Assembly: GCA_965215715.1 (NCBI GenBank)
Contig: OZ244129.1
Span: 62,001 to 126,000 of the forward strand
Length of the DNA stretch: 64,000 nt
Direction: 5' to 3'
From: HXMU1428-3 sp965215715
Lineage (GTDB): Bacteria; Pseudomonadota; Alphaproteobacteria; Rhizobiales; HXMU1428-3
Shown here: positions 16,345-25,235 of the stretch, one piece after another
Layout: every line of letters begins with the position of its first letter
How positions within the stretch are numbered: the stretch's first letter is position 1
Program-made: the position numbers and the translations under genes
The notes under the pieces: generated by a model
Seen by the model: the letters and a program-made list of their open reading frames with translations, nothing else
Told to the model about the DNA's origin: nothing
The model's database searches: none

Positions 16345-17619
16345 TTAAAGTCCCCAATAGCTAAAGGGGAGAAAGTTCACCAGGCTCCCCTGTTCCAGCT
16401 TTGTGGTTTCTTCATCGATTTCGATTAGTCCATCAGATGTGGTTAAGGATTGAATGAGGCCAGAGCCGTCTTGTTGGAATTTTTCAACCCAGGTTTGCCC
16501 GTCTTTAATCATGAGCCGACCTCGCATAAATTCGCGGCGGTCTGGTTTCTTTTTTCCAATTGCAAAATTTGCGGGCACTTTAAACCGTGGGGGTTCCGGC
16601 CAGGGCTCGCCGCCCAAATGGCGCAGCAAGGGGCTGGCATATAATAAAAAGCAGATAAAAGCGGCCACTGGATTGCCAGGCAGACCGATGAAAATGCTGT
16701 CGCCGATTTGGCCAAAATTCATCGGGCGGCCTGGCTTAATGGCCAGTTGCCACAAATGGCGGGTGCCCAATTCGTTTAAAGACGTGATGACGTGATCTTC
16801 CTCGCCTTTGCTGGCCCCGCCTGAAGTGATGATCAGGTCATGAGTTTTAGCGGCTTCTTGCAAAGTGGACTGAATGGTTTGCTTGTCATCTTTGATGATA
16901 CCCAGGTCGGTGATGGTGCAATTTTGTTTTGCAGCCAAAGCTTGCAGCATAGGCCCGTTTGAATCAAAGACTTTGCCCAGTTCAAAGTCTGTAGCTGAGC
17001 GGATGATTTCATTGCCTGTTGATAGGCAAGCGACTTTTAAAGGTTGGTAGACTTCTAACCGCTCAATACCTCCGGAGGCTAAGATTGCTAAATGTTGGGG
17101 CGATAGTTTTGTGCCTTGGGTTACCAGGGGGGCGTCTTGTTTTGTGTCTTCGCCAGCTTGACGGCAATTTGCGTTTTGTTTTAACCCGCCAGGGATGGTG
17201 ACCCAGCTGGTGCCGTCTGGGTCTTCTTGAACTGTGACATCTTCTTGCATCACGATGCTGTCAAGCGGTTCAGGCATGACAGCGCCGGTAAAAATGCGCA
17301 CAGCCTCATCTTGAGGGATGGTTTTTAGCAAAGGGTCACCAGCTTTAATGCGGTGGGTGACTTTAAAGCGGGTGCCGGTTTGGGCATCATAATGGGCATG
17401 AGAAAACGCATAACCATCAACAGCAGAGTTGCGGTGTGCGGGAATTGGCCGCGGGGCGGTAATCGTTTGAGCCAGCACTCTTTCCAGCCCGTCATTAGTT
17501 TTTATGGTTTCTGTGGCGGTTTTTGGGGCCGTGTTGGTTTTCAGGATATCAAGCGCTTCGGCATGGGTGAGGCGGTCTTTATCGTGGAGAAAACAATCGT
17601 CTATCGGCTGGGTGGGCAT
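16345..17619 (-). CDS. moeA: Molybdopterin molybdenumtransferase MoeA
   Basis: About 424 residues from the ATG at 17619 (MPTQPIDDCFLHD); a TTG at 17634 would add five. MoeA inserts molybdate into adenylated molybdopterin. Diagnostic segments are AHRNSAVDGYAF (substrate loop), RIKAGDP, RIFTGAVMPEP.DSIVMQEDV, the gephyrin-like STGNEI motif, DSNGPML, TSGGASKGEEDHV (SGG-SxG-xxD variant) and KPGRPMNFGQI...GLPGNPVAAFI. No other molybdenum-cofactor gene is nearby. It stands alone between the class A repeat and the divergent mrp. Confidence 0.95.
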   Translation of the reverse strand: MPTQPIDDCFLHDKDRLTHAEALDILKTNTAPKTATETIKTNDGLERVLAQTITAPRPIPAHRNSAVDGYAFSHAHYDAQTGTRFKVTHRIKAGDPLLKTIPQDEAVRIFTGAVMPEPLDSIVMQEDVTVQEDPDGTSWVTIPGGLKQNANCRQAGEDTKQDAPLVTQGTKLSPQHLAILASGGIERLEVYQPLKVACLSTGNEIIRSATDFELGKVFDSNGPMLQALAAKQNCTITDLGIIKDDKQTIQSTLQEAAKTHDLIITSGGASKGEEDHVITSLNELGTRHLWQLAIKPGRPMNFGQIGDSIFIGLPGNPVAAFICFLLYASPLLRHLGGEPWPEPPRFKVPANFAIGKKKPDRREFMRGRLMIKDGQTWVEKFQQDGSGLIQSLTTSDGLIEIDEETTKLEQGSLVNFLPFSYWGL

Positions 17620-17648
17620 ACTGCTTTTCGTCAATTTTATGTTGTGGT

Positions 17649-17695
17649 TAGGGTCAGGACCTATTAATTATACGTGTTCTGCGGTCTAACCCTAG
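17649..17695. repeat. Class C 30-bp repeat, copy 1, within an inverted repeat
   Basis: TAGGGTCAGGACCTATTAAT / TATACGTGTT at 17649-17678 is repeated with two differences at 61567-61596. In this copy the segment TAGGGTCAGGACC is answered by GGTCTAACCCTA (17683-17694), giving an imperfect inverted repeat. It lies in the 198-base gap between moeA and mrp, which are divergent. Confidence 0.7.
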
Positions 17696-17817
17696 ACATT
17701 AAAGGTTGAATTTGCTGGCATCTAGCCTTTTATATGTCATGACAATAAAAAGTCTAGCTCGCTGCCAAGTTTTAAGACTTGCCACTATATTTTACGTTTA
17801 CAGAAAGGATGCCATGA

Positions 17818-18945
17818 ATGGCCGATCTTACAAAAGAAAAAATAATTGAGGCCTTAAAAGACGTTAAAATGGACGATGGGCAGTCTATTATTGAAAAAGG
17901 GATTGTTTCTGAAGTGGTGATTGCCAATGGCAAGGTTTATTTTGCCATTGATGCAGGTGATGAGCCCCCGCAAAAATTTGAGCCTCTTTGCCGCCAAGCA
18001 GAACAAATTGTTGGGGCGCTAGATGGGGTTACCTCTGTTGGGGTGACGGTGACAGCGGAGCGTGAGCAAGGCCAAAAAACGCGAGCCTCAAATGGAAATG
18101 GGGCCGGTGGCCCGCAAGCCCAAGGGGCAGGCGGCCAGGAGATTGCCGGTGTGTCCCATGTGATTGCGGTGGCTTCTGGCAAAGGCGGGGTGGGCAAATC
18201 AACCACTTCAGTGAATTTGGCTTTGGGGCTGCAAGCTTTGGGGTTGAAGGTTGGCATTTTGGATGCCGATGTCTATGGCCCTTCCATGCCGCGGCTATTG
18301 GGTATTAACGATGAACCACAAACCGGGCCAAATAATGAGATTTTACCGCTTGAGGCTTATGGCCTTAAAGTGATGTCGATGGGCTTTATGGTGGCTGAAG
18401 GCACGCCCGTTGTTTGGCGTGGGCCGATGGTGATGTCAGCGCTTGGCCAGATGATGCACAAGGTGGCCTGGGGCCCCTTGGATGTGCTGATTATTGATAT
18501 GCCGCCCGGCACTGGCGATGTGCAACTGACCATTGCTCAGCAAACACCTTTAACAGGGGCTGTGATTGTTTCAACACCGCAAGATCTAGCGCTTATCGAT
18601 GCACGCAAGGGCATTAATATGTTTGGCCAGGTGAATGTCCCGATTTTGGGCATTATAGAAAATATGAGCTATTTTATGTGCCCCTCTTGTGGTGAGCGGG
18701 CCAATATTTTCGGCACAGGCGGGGCCAAGGAAGAAGCGCTGAAAATCGGCTGTCCGTTTTTGGGTGATGTGCCTTTGCACATGGACATTCGTGAAACCTC
18801 TGATGCGGGCCGGCCGATTGTGGCTACCAGCCCAGAGTCTGGTGAAGCGCAAGTTTACCTTGAGATCGCCAAGACAGTTCACCAGCAAATTGGGCCGAAA
18901 GGGCATCATGCGGGGTTTTCTGCACCTGAGATTGTCATTGAATAG
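17818..18945 (+). CDS. apbC: Mrp/NBP35-family iron-sulfur cluster carrier ATPase
   Basis: 375 residues. The N-terminal 80 residues are a MIP18/DUF59 domain. A Gly/Ala/Gln linker (about 85-110) precedes a deviant Walker A, ASGKGGVGKSTTS (119-131). Then come LDADVYGPSMPRLLG and DMPPGTGDV, and a CPSC pair at residues 288-291 that in this family binds a bridging [4Fe-4S] cluster. ApbC holds and passes Fe-S clusters to apo-proteins in the cytosol. The start is the ATG at 17818, with AGAAAGGATG upstream. It is followed after 30 bases by the DUF971 gene, a pairing common in proteobacteria. Confidence 0.95.
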   Translation: MADLTKEKIIEALKDVKMDDGQSIIEKGIVSEVVIANGKVYFAIDAGDEPPQKFEPLCRQAEQIVGALDGVTSVGVTVTAEREQGQKTRASNGNGAGGPQAQGAGGQEIAGVSHVIAVASGKGGVGKSTTSVNLALGLQALGLKVGILDADVYGPSMPRLLGINDEPQTGPNNEILPLEAYGLKVMSMGFMVAEGTPVVWRGPMVMSALGQMMHKVAWGPLDVLIIDMPPGTGDVQLTIAQQTPLTGAVIVSTPQDLALIDARKGINMFGQVNVPILGIIENMSYFMCPSCGERANIFGTGGAKEEALKIGCPFLGDVPLHMDIRETSDAGRPIVATSPESGEAQVYLEIAKTVHQQIGPKGHHAGFSAPEIVIE

Positions 18946-18975
18946 AAATGCTATTGTTTCAACAAGGATTGTTTT

Positions 18976-19347
18976 ATGAGTGATCAACAAGTCTCTCCCG
19001 CTAATGTGCCGACCCAGATTAGGCTTGATCAATCCAAAGAATTGCTGACGGTTTCGTTTCAATCTGGTGAGGTGTTTGAATATAGCGCTGAATATTTGCG
19101 CGTGTTTAGCCCAAGCGCTGAGGTGCAAGGGCACAGTGAGGCAGAACGCAAATTGCAATGGGGTAAATCCGGGGTGATTATCACCGAGATTAGCCCTGTG
19201 GGCAATTACGCCATTCGTATTGAATTTAGCGATGGGCACAATACAGGCTTTTACAGCTGGGTTTATCTGGAAAAACTTGGCCGTGAACATGATGAGCTGT
19301 GGGCTGGGTATTTGGATGAATTGGAACGTGAGGGAAAGTCACGATAA
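18976..19347 (+). CDS. DUF971 (gamma-butyrobetaine-hydroxylase N-terminal-like) protein
   Basis: 123 residues. The motifs PTQIRLDQSKELLTVSF, YLRVFSPSAEVQGH and NYAIRIEFSDGHNTGFYSW are those of the small DUF971 domain, which also forms the N-terminus of gamma-butyrobetaine hydroxylases. In bacteria it often lies beside mrp/apbC, and it is thought to be linked to Fe-S biology. No catalytic residues are evident. It sits 30 bases downstream of apbC, so it is likely co-transcribed with it. Confidence 0.9.
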   Translation: MSDQQVSPANVPTQIRLDQSKELLTVSFQSGEVFEYSAEYLRVFSPSAEVQGHSEAERKLQWGKSGVIITEISPVGNYAIRIEFSDGHNTGFYSWVYLEKLGREHDELWAGYLDELEREGKSR

Positions 19348-19438
19348 ACCGTTTGGGGTTGTGATTTTTTTGGCCATATTTAACAGGCAGTTTGGTGCTT
19401 AAAAGACTTAGTTTTCAGGCAGAAGGAATTTGATTGTG

Positions 19439-20431
19439 ATGAAATTATTTAAAACGATGGCGTTTTTGGCGCTGTTAAGTGTTGGTTTTGTTTTAAACCA
19501 AGGGGTTGCTTTTGCTGAAAAGACATTTGTGTCCATTGGCACCGGGGGACCGACAGGGGTTTATTTTATTGCTGGCAATGAGGTTTGCCAGTTGATGAAC
19601 CGGGCGGCTGAAAAGTCTAAAGATCAGGGCGGGCCTGTTATTCGTTGTAATGCACCAGCCTCTGGTGGCTCGATTTATAATTTGAATGCGCTCAAATCTA
19701 AAGACCTGGATTTTGGCATTGTGCAATCTGATTGGCAGTACCATGCCTATAACGGCAGCAGCAAATTTGAAGGGCAAAAGTTTGAGGCCTTACGTTCTGT
19801 CTTTTCTTTGCATTCTGAACCGTTTCAAATTTTGGTGGGCCGCAATTCAAAGATTAAGTCTTGGGCCGACTTGAAAGGCAAACGGGTGAACATTGGCAAT
19901 GTTGGCTCTGGACAACGCGGGACGTTTGAAACGCTTTTGAATGCTTATGGGATTGATAAAAGCTATTTCTCTTTGGCAACGGAGTTAAATTCAACAGAAC
20001 AATCTGGCGCTTTGTGCAATGGGAACATTGATGCATTCGGTTATTCTGTTGGCTTTCCCAATGCTGGCGTGGCGCAAGCAGCTGACGGGTGCGGGGCCAA
20101 GATTATTTCTCTTGATGGAGAGCCGGTGAAAAAGCTGGTAGAAGAGCGCCCTTATTTTGGCTTTACTCGCATTCCGCGCGGTACATACTCAACCGTTAAT
20201 GAAGATGTGGTGACGTTTGGGGTGATGGCCACTTTGGTGACCCGTGCTGATCAGCCTGACGATGTTGTTTATGCTTTGGTCAAGTCTGTGTTTGAAGGGC
20301 TGGAAGATATGAAGCGTTATCATCCGGTTTTTAAAACGCTTGAGCCCAAGTTAATGATTTCTAATGGTCTTTCTGCACCGTTGCACCCCGGCGCTGTGAA
20401 ATATTACAAAGAACAAGGGTGGATGAAATAA
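19439..20431 (+). CDS. TAXI-family TRAP transporter solute-binding protein
   Basis: 330 residues from the ATG at 19439 (MKLFKTMAFLALLSVGF), with AGAAGGA 11 bases upstream. GTG and TTG codons slightly further up (19436, 19430) are possible but poorer. The signal peptide ends near VAFA. The mature protein begins FVSIGTGGPTGVYFIAGNEVCQLMN, the signature of the TAXI (TRAP-associated extracytoplasmic immunogenic) binding proteins. It also has RCNAPASGGSIYNLNALKSKDLDFGIVQSDWQY. In the periplasm it would capture the solute and deliver it to the fused permease encoded downstream at 20643. The ligand is not evident; known TAXI ligands include glutamate-like and other small acids. A class A palindrome separates the two genes. 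Confidence 0.93.
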   Translation: MKLFKTMAFLALLSVGFVLNQGVAFAEKTFVSIGTGGPTGVYFIAGNEVCQLMNRAAEKSKDQGGPVIRCNAPASGGSIYNLNALKSKDLDFGIVQSDWQYHAYNGSSKFEGQKFEALRSVFSLHSEPFQILVGRNSKIKSWADLKGKRVNIGNVGSGQRGTFETLLNAYGIDKSYFSLATELNSTEQSGALCNGNIDAFGYSVGFPNAGVAQAADGCGAKIISLDGEPVKKLVEERPYFGFTRIPRGTYSTVNEDVVTFGVMATLVTRADQPDDVVYALVKSVFEGLEDMKRYHPVFKTLEPKLMISNGLSAPLHPGAVKYYKEQGWMK

Positions 20432-20454
20432 AGGGGAATTTGTTCGCTCCTGGC

Positions 20455-20615
20455 TCCCCTTAAACTCCATGATAAGACTTTCGCATTTTAAAACCCCATG
20501 TCAAGGGCTCTTTAAGTGGCGCTTTAGATTGCCCACCAGCAACCACGCTAAGCTCTAACAAGCCCTTGACATGGGGTTTTAAAATGCAAAAATCTCACCA
20601 TGGAATTTAAGGGGA
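20455..20615. repeat. Class A inverted-repeat element, copy 2 (best arms)
   Basis: The left arm TCCCCTTAAACTCCATGATA / AGACTTTCGCATTTTAAAACC continues through CCCATGTCAAGGGCT. The right arm is its complement with about five mismatches, giving an inverted repeat of about 56 bases a side around a roughly 48-base centre (AAGTGGCGCTTTAGATTGCC / CACCAGCAACCACGC). The inner arm AAAACCCCATGTCAAGGGCT differs from that of copy 60676 (TATACCTGCATGTCAAG), yet both copies keep their own arms paired. The element lies between the TAXI binding-protein gene and its permease. Confidence 0.9.
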
Positions 20616-20642
20616 AAATCAAAGGTTACTTTGGGGGAATTT

Positions 20643-22976
20643 ATGAGTGGGAGTGATGGGGCTGTTGAGGCAGCGTTAAAGCGCGAGCAAGGGGATTTTC
20701 AGCTTATTCACCCTTTCGGGGTTATTGTTGCTGGCCTTGCGCTTGTTTGGGCCTTGTTTCAACTTTGGATTGCGTCTCCGCTCCCCTTTGTTTTGGAAAC
20801 GGGTTTGCCAACCGGCATTTCTGTGCGCGGCATTCACCTTGCCTTTGCTTTGGCGCTTTGTTTTTTGAGCTTTGCACCGCTTACGTTGCCTGGCGGGGGG
20901 CAGAGGCCGTCTGTTTTCTCTCTTATCCTTGGCGGCCTGGCGGTAAGCGCTGCGCTTTATGTCTGGTTCAATTATGATGCCATTGCCAGCCGGGCCGGTT
21001 TGATTGCTCGTTGGGAAGTTTTTGGGGTGTCTGTGCCTTATGAAGCGGTCATTGGCTGGGTTGGGCTGGCGTTGTTGTTAGAGGCAACACGGCGCGCTGT
21101 AGGGTTGCCACTTGCCATCGTTGCGTTGGTGTTTTTGCTTTATTCTTATTTTGGGCCCTCTATGCCAGACCTTATCTCGCACAAAGGGGTCTCGCTCACC
21201 GGGCTTGCCAATTATCAATGGCTTACTGATCAAGGCGTGTTCGGCATTCCGATTGATGTGGCTGTGCGGTTTATCTTTTTGTTTGTGGTGTTCGGTGCGT
21301 TGTTAGACAGGGCCGGGGCTGGGCAATTTTTTATGGATTTGGCGCTTGCCTTGGTGGGGCGCTATCGCGGTGGGCCAGCGAAGGCGGCGGTGCTGGCCTC
21401 TGGCATGACGGGGATGGTCTCTGGCTCTTCCATTGCCAACACGGTGACAACAGGTACATTTACCATCCCCTTAATGAAACGAACCGGCCTTTCGCCGGAG
21501 CGGGCAGGCGCGATTGAAGTGGCCGCTTCTGTGAACGGCCAGATTATGCCGCCAATTATGGGGGCGGCTGCCTTTGTTATGGCTGAGCTGTTGGCCATTA
21601 GTTATTTTGATGTGATCACCCATGCATTTATCCCAGCTGTTATTTCCTATATCGCCCTGTTTTATATTGCTGATTTGGAAGCGCAAAAATTGGGCTTGAA
21701 GCCTGCGATGCAAGAGCGCGGCTTGGCGGCGTGGAGCCTGTTAAAGAGCCAAGGGTATTACCTCTTGCCGTTGGTGGTGCTGGTGTATTTGCTGGTTGGT
21801 GCCCGCATGACAACCGGGGCGGCGGTGTTTTGGGCGATCATATTTTTTATGGGCCTCTTATTCGTAAGAGAGCTTTATAAAGCGGGGCGCGATTTTAAAA
21901 CAGGTTTGTTATCAGCTGGGCAGATTATCATTGAAGGGCTTGTGCAGGGGGCCAAGAATATGGTGTCCGTGGCCATTGCTTTGGCCGCGGCCGGGATCAT
22001 TGTGGGGGCTGTGGGGCAATCAGGGCTTTCCAACGCTTTGTCGAGCATTGTTGAAACATTGGCGATGGGCAATATTTATTTGTTGCTGATTTTGGTGGCT
22101 GTGCTGTGTTTGATTTTGGGCATGGGTTTGCCAACCACGGCTAATTATTTGGTGGTGGCAACTTTGATGGTGCCGGTGATTGCCAAAGTTGGTGCCTCTG
22201 TTGGGCTGGAAATCCCGCTGATTGCGGCCCATTTGTTTGTGTTTTATTTCGGCCTTATGGCGGATGTAACACCGCCCGTGGCGCTATCCGCTTATGCAGC
22301 GGCTGGGATCTCTAAAGGGGACCCGCTGAAAACTGGCTTTACTGCCTTTTTCTATTCCATCCGTACAGCGATTTTGCCGTTTGTGTTTATCTTCAATCTT
22401 GATTTGTTGTTGCTCAACGTCACGTCTATTTGGGAAGCTTTGCTGATTTTTGTCGCTTCTTTGACGGCCATTCTTGCCTTTACATCTTTAACATTCAGGT
22501 GGCTTATGGGGCCGCTTAATTGGCTGCAAATGGGGTTGATTGGTTTGGCTTGCTTTGCCCTGCTGCGTCCCGATTTTATTATGGATCGGGTGGCGGAACC
22601 GTTTCAGCCTGTGGAATTGGCCAAACTTGAAAAAGGCATTGAGACCTCAAGGGTTCGTTTGCAGGTTAAGCAATTGCGCACCCAGCAAACGAAGTGGTTC
22701 ACGATTGCTTTGCCAGAAGAGCACCAAGGGTCGGTTGACTTTAAAGCGCTTGGCATTACAGCTGCGCCTGCAAGAGAGGGGGCATTCCGTGTGGCAACGT
22801 TGAATTTTGCTGGTGTTGCGAAAAAGGCGGGTGTTAATTTTGGAGATGTGATTGTGGCGGCAAAAGTGCCCAATCAAGAGCGGCTCTCGCCTAAGTGGCT
22901 TTATTTGCCAGCGTTGTTGCTCTTGGTGATGATTGGGGCGTGGCAGTGGCGACGTAGTGAAACTAAGACGACGTAA
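20643..22976 (+). CDS. Fused TRAP transporter permease (TAXI type) with DUF3394 C-terminus
   Basis: 777 residues from the ATG at 20643, with GGGGGAA upstream; a TTG at 20631 is rejected. The first 180 residues are the small four-helix DctQ-like part, fused to the large DctM-like part with GAGQFFMDLALALVGRYRGGPAKAAVLASG, SGSSIANTVTTG and MGLPTTANYLVVATLMVP. The DctM part is followed by a DUF3394 domain (about 640-760) ending in a PDZ-like AGVAKKAGVNFGDVIV and a last membrane helix. It imports the solute bound by the protein at 19439, driven by an ion gradient. Its start lies only 27 bases after the class A element. Confidence 0.93.
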   Translation: MSGSDGAVEAALKREQGDFQLIHPFGVIVAGLALVWALFQLWIASPLPFVLETGLPTGISVRGIHLAFALALCFLSFAPLTLPGGGQRPSVFSLILGGLAVSAALYVWFNYDAIASRAGLIARWEVFGVSVPYEAVIGWVGLALLLEATRRAVGLPLAIVALVFLLYSYFGPSMPDLISHKGVSLTGLANYQWLTDQGVFGIPIDVAVRFIFLFVVFGALLDRAGAGQFFMDLALALVGRYRGGPAKAAVLASGMTGMVSGSSIANTVTTGTFTIPLMKRTGLSPERAGAIEVAASVNGQIMPPIMGAAAFVMAELLAISYFDVITHAFIPAVISYIALFYIADLEAQKLGLKPAMQERGLAAWSLLKSQGYYLLPLVVLVYLLVGARMTTGAAVFWAIIFFMGLLFVRELYKAGRDFKTGLLSAGQIIIEGLVQGAKNMVSVAIALAAAGIIVGAVGQSGLSNALSSIVETLAMGNIYLLLILVAVLCLILGMGLPTTANYLVVATLMVPVIAKVGASVGLEIPLIAAHLFVFYFGLMADVTPPVALSAYAAAGISKGDPLKTGFTAFFYSIRTAILPFVFIFNLDLLLLNVTSIWEALLIFVASLTAILAFTSLTFRWLMGPLNWLQMGLIGLACFALLRPDFIMDRVAEPFQPVELAKLEKGIETSRVRLQVKQLRTQQTKWFTIALPEEHQGSVDFKALGITAAPAREGAFRVATLNFAGVAKKAGVNFGDVIVAAKVPNQERLSPKWLYLPALLLLVMIGAWQWRRSETKTT

Positions 22977-22980
22977 ATTT

Positions 22981-23004
22981 ATCCACGCGCCAAGTCTCGT
23001 GGAT
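22981..23004. terminator. Hairpin between convergent TRAP permease and gpmA genes
   Basis: ATCCACG (22981-22987) and CGTGGAT (22998-23004) form a seven-base stem with a ten-base loop in the 35-base gap between two convergent genes. No T-run follows on either strand, so it is a weak bidirectional terminator at best. Confidence 0.35.
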
Positions 23005-23011
23005 TGAAACT

Positions 23012-23632
23012 CTATGCTGCCAAGTCTTTTACTTCTTGGACAGTGCCATCTTCGTTAAGGCGATAGATGATGGGCTCGCCAGTGGCAATCTCGCGTTTCA
23101 TGATGTCTTCTGGAGACAAGTTTTCAAGCTGCATCACCAAAGCGCGCAGGCTGTTGCCGTGGGCGGCGACGATGATGTTTTTGCCGGATTTGTAATCTGG
23201 CCAAATCACTTCATTGTAGTAGGGAAGCACGCGGTCTCTTGTGTCTTTGAGGCTTTCACCGCCAGGAGGAGGGATATCATAAGAACGGCGCCAGATATGA
23301 ACTTGCGCTTCACCCCATTTTTCACGGGCATCGTCTTTGTTCAGGCCAGCAAGGTCACCGTAATCGCGCTCGTTTAAGGCTTGGTCTTTAATGGTTTTCA
23401 AGCCGTCTTGGTCCAGTTCGGTGAGCATAAGATTGAGCGTGCGCTGGGCGCGGCCCAGATTGCTGGTATAGGCAATGTCAAACTCAAGGCCTTCAGCTTT
23501 GAGCCGTTTGCCCGCATCTATGGCTTCAGCAACGCCTTTATCGGTTAAGTCCGGGTCTTTCCAACCAGTAAAAAGGTTTTTCTTGTTCCATTCGCTCTGG
23601 CCGTGTCTTACCAATACCAGGTAATTGTCCAT
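23012..23632 (-). CDS. gpmA: 2,3-bisphosphoglycerate-dependent phosphoglycerate mutase
   Basis: 206 residues, the short form common in alphaproteobacteria. LVRHGQSEWN contains the catalytic His (RHG), with NLFTGWKDPDLTDKG, LNERDYGDLAGLNKD, RRSYDIPPPGGESL and AAHGNSLRALVM (second His) in order. It interconverts 3- and 2-phosphoglycerate in glycolysis. It lies 53 bases downstream of dapB on the minus strand; the dapB-gpmA neighbourhood is known from rhizobial genomes. Confidence 0.96.
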   Translation of the reverse strand: MDNYLVLVRHGQSEWNKKNLFTGWKDPDLTDKGVAEAIDAGKRLKAEGLEFDIAYTSNLGRAQRTLNLMLTELDQDGLKTIKDQALNERDYGDLAGLNKDDAREKWGEAQVHIWRRSYDIPPPGGESLKDTRDRVLPYYNEVIWPDYKSGKNIIVAAHGNSLRALVMQLENLSPEDIMKREIATGEPIIYRLNEDGTVQEVKDLAA

Positions 23633-23685
23633 GATTTTTTCCTTACCAATCTGCAGTGCTTTTTAATCTTTATGTTGTTTGTGAT

Positions 23686-24492
23686 CTAGAGCCCTAAAAC
23701 GTCGGCCATTGAATAAAGGCCGGGGGCTTTGTCTTGTCCCCATAGGGCGGCTTTGACAGCGCCATTGGCAAAAATGCCGCGGTCATCAGCTTTATGTGTT
23801 AGTTCTATGCGCTCTCCTGGGCCAGCAAAAATAATCGTATGATCACCAGCAACTGAGCCGCCTCGAAGTGTTGCAAAGCCGATATCGCCGTCTTGGCGCG
23901 GTCCTGTGAGGCCGTCTCTGACGCGAACGGATTTGTCATGTAAGCTAACGTTGCGCCCATCTGCTGCGGCTTGGCCAAGCATCAAGCTGGTGCCAGAGGG
24001 GGCGTCCACTTTGTGTTTGTGGTGCATTTCTACAATTTCAATGTCGAAATTTTCATCTAGCGTTGCGGCAACCTTTTTGGTTAGCGCTGCAAGCAAATTC
24101 ACCCCTAAGCTCATATTGCCAGCTTTGATGATGCGGGCATGGCGGCTGGCCGCTTCTAGCTTTTCTTCATCTTCTGGCGAGAGGCCTGTGGTGCCGATAA
24201 CATGAACGATGCGCGCTTGGGCTGCCAGTTCTGCAAACTTCAGTGTTGCGGCCGGGCTGGTAAAATCCAAAATGCCATCCACTTTGGTGAACAGATCAAT
24301 CGGGTCTTCTTGAATGGAGACCCCTAATGCTGGCACGTTGTTAAGTGTGCCGATATCTGTGCCGATGGCTGGTGAGCCTGGCATTTCCGTGGCGCCTGCT
24401 ATTTCTGTGTCAGGATGGTTGAGCACTGCCATGGAGAGCTCTTTGCCCATGCGGCCACTGGCCCCCATTACTGCTAATCGCATTTTGGTCAT
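23686..24492 (-). CDS. dapB: 4-hydroxy-tetrahydrodipicolinate reductase
   Basis: 268 residues. The NAD(P)H-binding GASGRMGKELS lies at the N-terminus, GTTGLSPEDE in the middle, and the catalytic segment EMHHKHKVDAPSGTSLMLG carries the His pair and the Lys in DAPSGT. DapB reduces the dihydrodipicolinate precursor in the lysine and diaminopimelate pathway. It is minus strand, between ppa (32-base gap) and gpmA. Confidence 0.96.
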   Translation of the reverse strand: MTKMRLAVMGASGRMGKELSMAVLNHPDTEIAGATEMPGSPAIGTDIGTLNNVPALGVSIQEDPIDLFTKVDGILDFTSPAATLKFAELAAQARIVHVIGTTGLSPEDEEKLEAASRHARIIKAGNMSLGVNLLAALTKKVAATLDENFDIEIVEMHHKHKVDAPSGTSLMLGQAAADGRNVSLHDKSVRVRDGLTGPRQDGDIGFATLRGGSVAGDHTIIFAGPGERIELTHKADDRGIFANGAVKAALWGQDKAPGLYSMADVLGL

Positions 24493-24524
24493 TGTTGGCC
24501 CTTTTGCTTGTCAGTTCACTCTGT

Positions 24525-25043
24525 TTAAGCGTCTAAGGCGGCTTGGATATAAGCCTTTGCTTCGTCAGCTCCATCAAAGCCAACAATTTCAACCCATTTT
24601 TCTGTTTCTAGATCTTTATAACGTTCAAAAAAGTGAGAAATTTGGCTCAGGCGCATATCTGGAATATCAGTGATGGTTTTGACATTGTCATACATGGCTG
24701 TGACGTTGTGTGCTGGCACGGCGATTACTTTTTCGTCCATACCGGCTTCATCTTTCATGCGCAAAATGCCAATGGGGCGGCAATTAATAACACATCCTGG
24801 AATGAGAGGGCGGTTGTTACAAACCAAAACGTCAATGGGATCGCCATCGTCTGACAATGTGTGAGGGATAAACCCATAATTGCCGGGATAGCGCATGGAG
24901 GTGTATAAAAACCGGTCGACGAACATGGTGCCTGAGGCTTTGTCCATCTCATATTTTACCGGTTCACCGCCTATTGGCACTTCAATAATCACATTTATGT
25001 CTTCAGGGGCGTTGTTGCCAATTGGGATTTCATCTATCCGCAT
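24525..25043 (-). CDS. ppa: Inorganic pyrophosphatase (family I)
   Basis: 172 residues, standard for hexameric bacterial enzymes. EVPIGGEPVKYEMDKASGTMFVDRFLYTSMRYPGNYGFIPHT and DGDPIDVLVC (the D-x-D-P-x-D metal motif) are diagnostic, followed by GCVINCRPIGILRMKDEAGMDEKVIAVP. It hydrolyses pyrophosphate from biosynthetic reactions in the cytosol. The start is the ATG at 25043, and a 192-base gap separates it from the divergent secreted protein at 25236. Confidence 0.96.
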   Translation of the reverse strand: MRIDEIPIGNNAPEDINVIIEVPIGGEPVKYEMDKASGTMFVDRFLYTSMRYPGNYGFIPHTLSDDGDPIDVLVCNNRPLIPGCVINCRPIGILRMKDEAGMDEKVIAVPAHNVTAMYDNVKTITDIPDMRLSQISHFFERYKDLETEKWVEIVGFDGADEAKAYIQAALDA

Positions 25044-25235
25044 TGCGACAGGGTCCTTATTGTGGTTGGCCGGTTGCTTGATTTGTGCAAAAGTTTATTG
25101 TGAAAGCAGCGGCTTTGTCTTTAAGTTCTTCTGCCATGGGTTCTAGGCCGGAGTTGGGCTGGCGACAACCCCTAATCGACAAGAAAAATGCGATAAAAGG
25201 TCTAAAATTTATAAAAAAGTGGGTAGGATTTTTTC

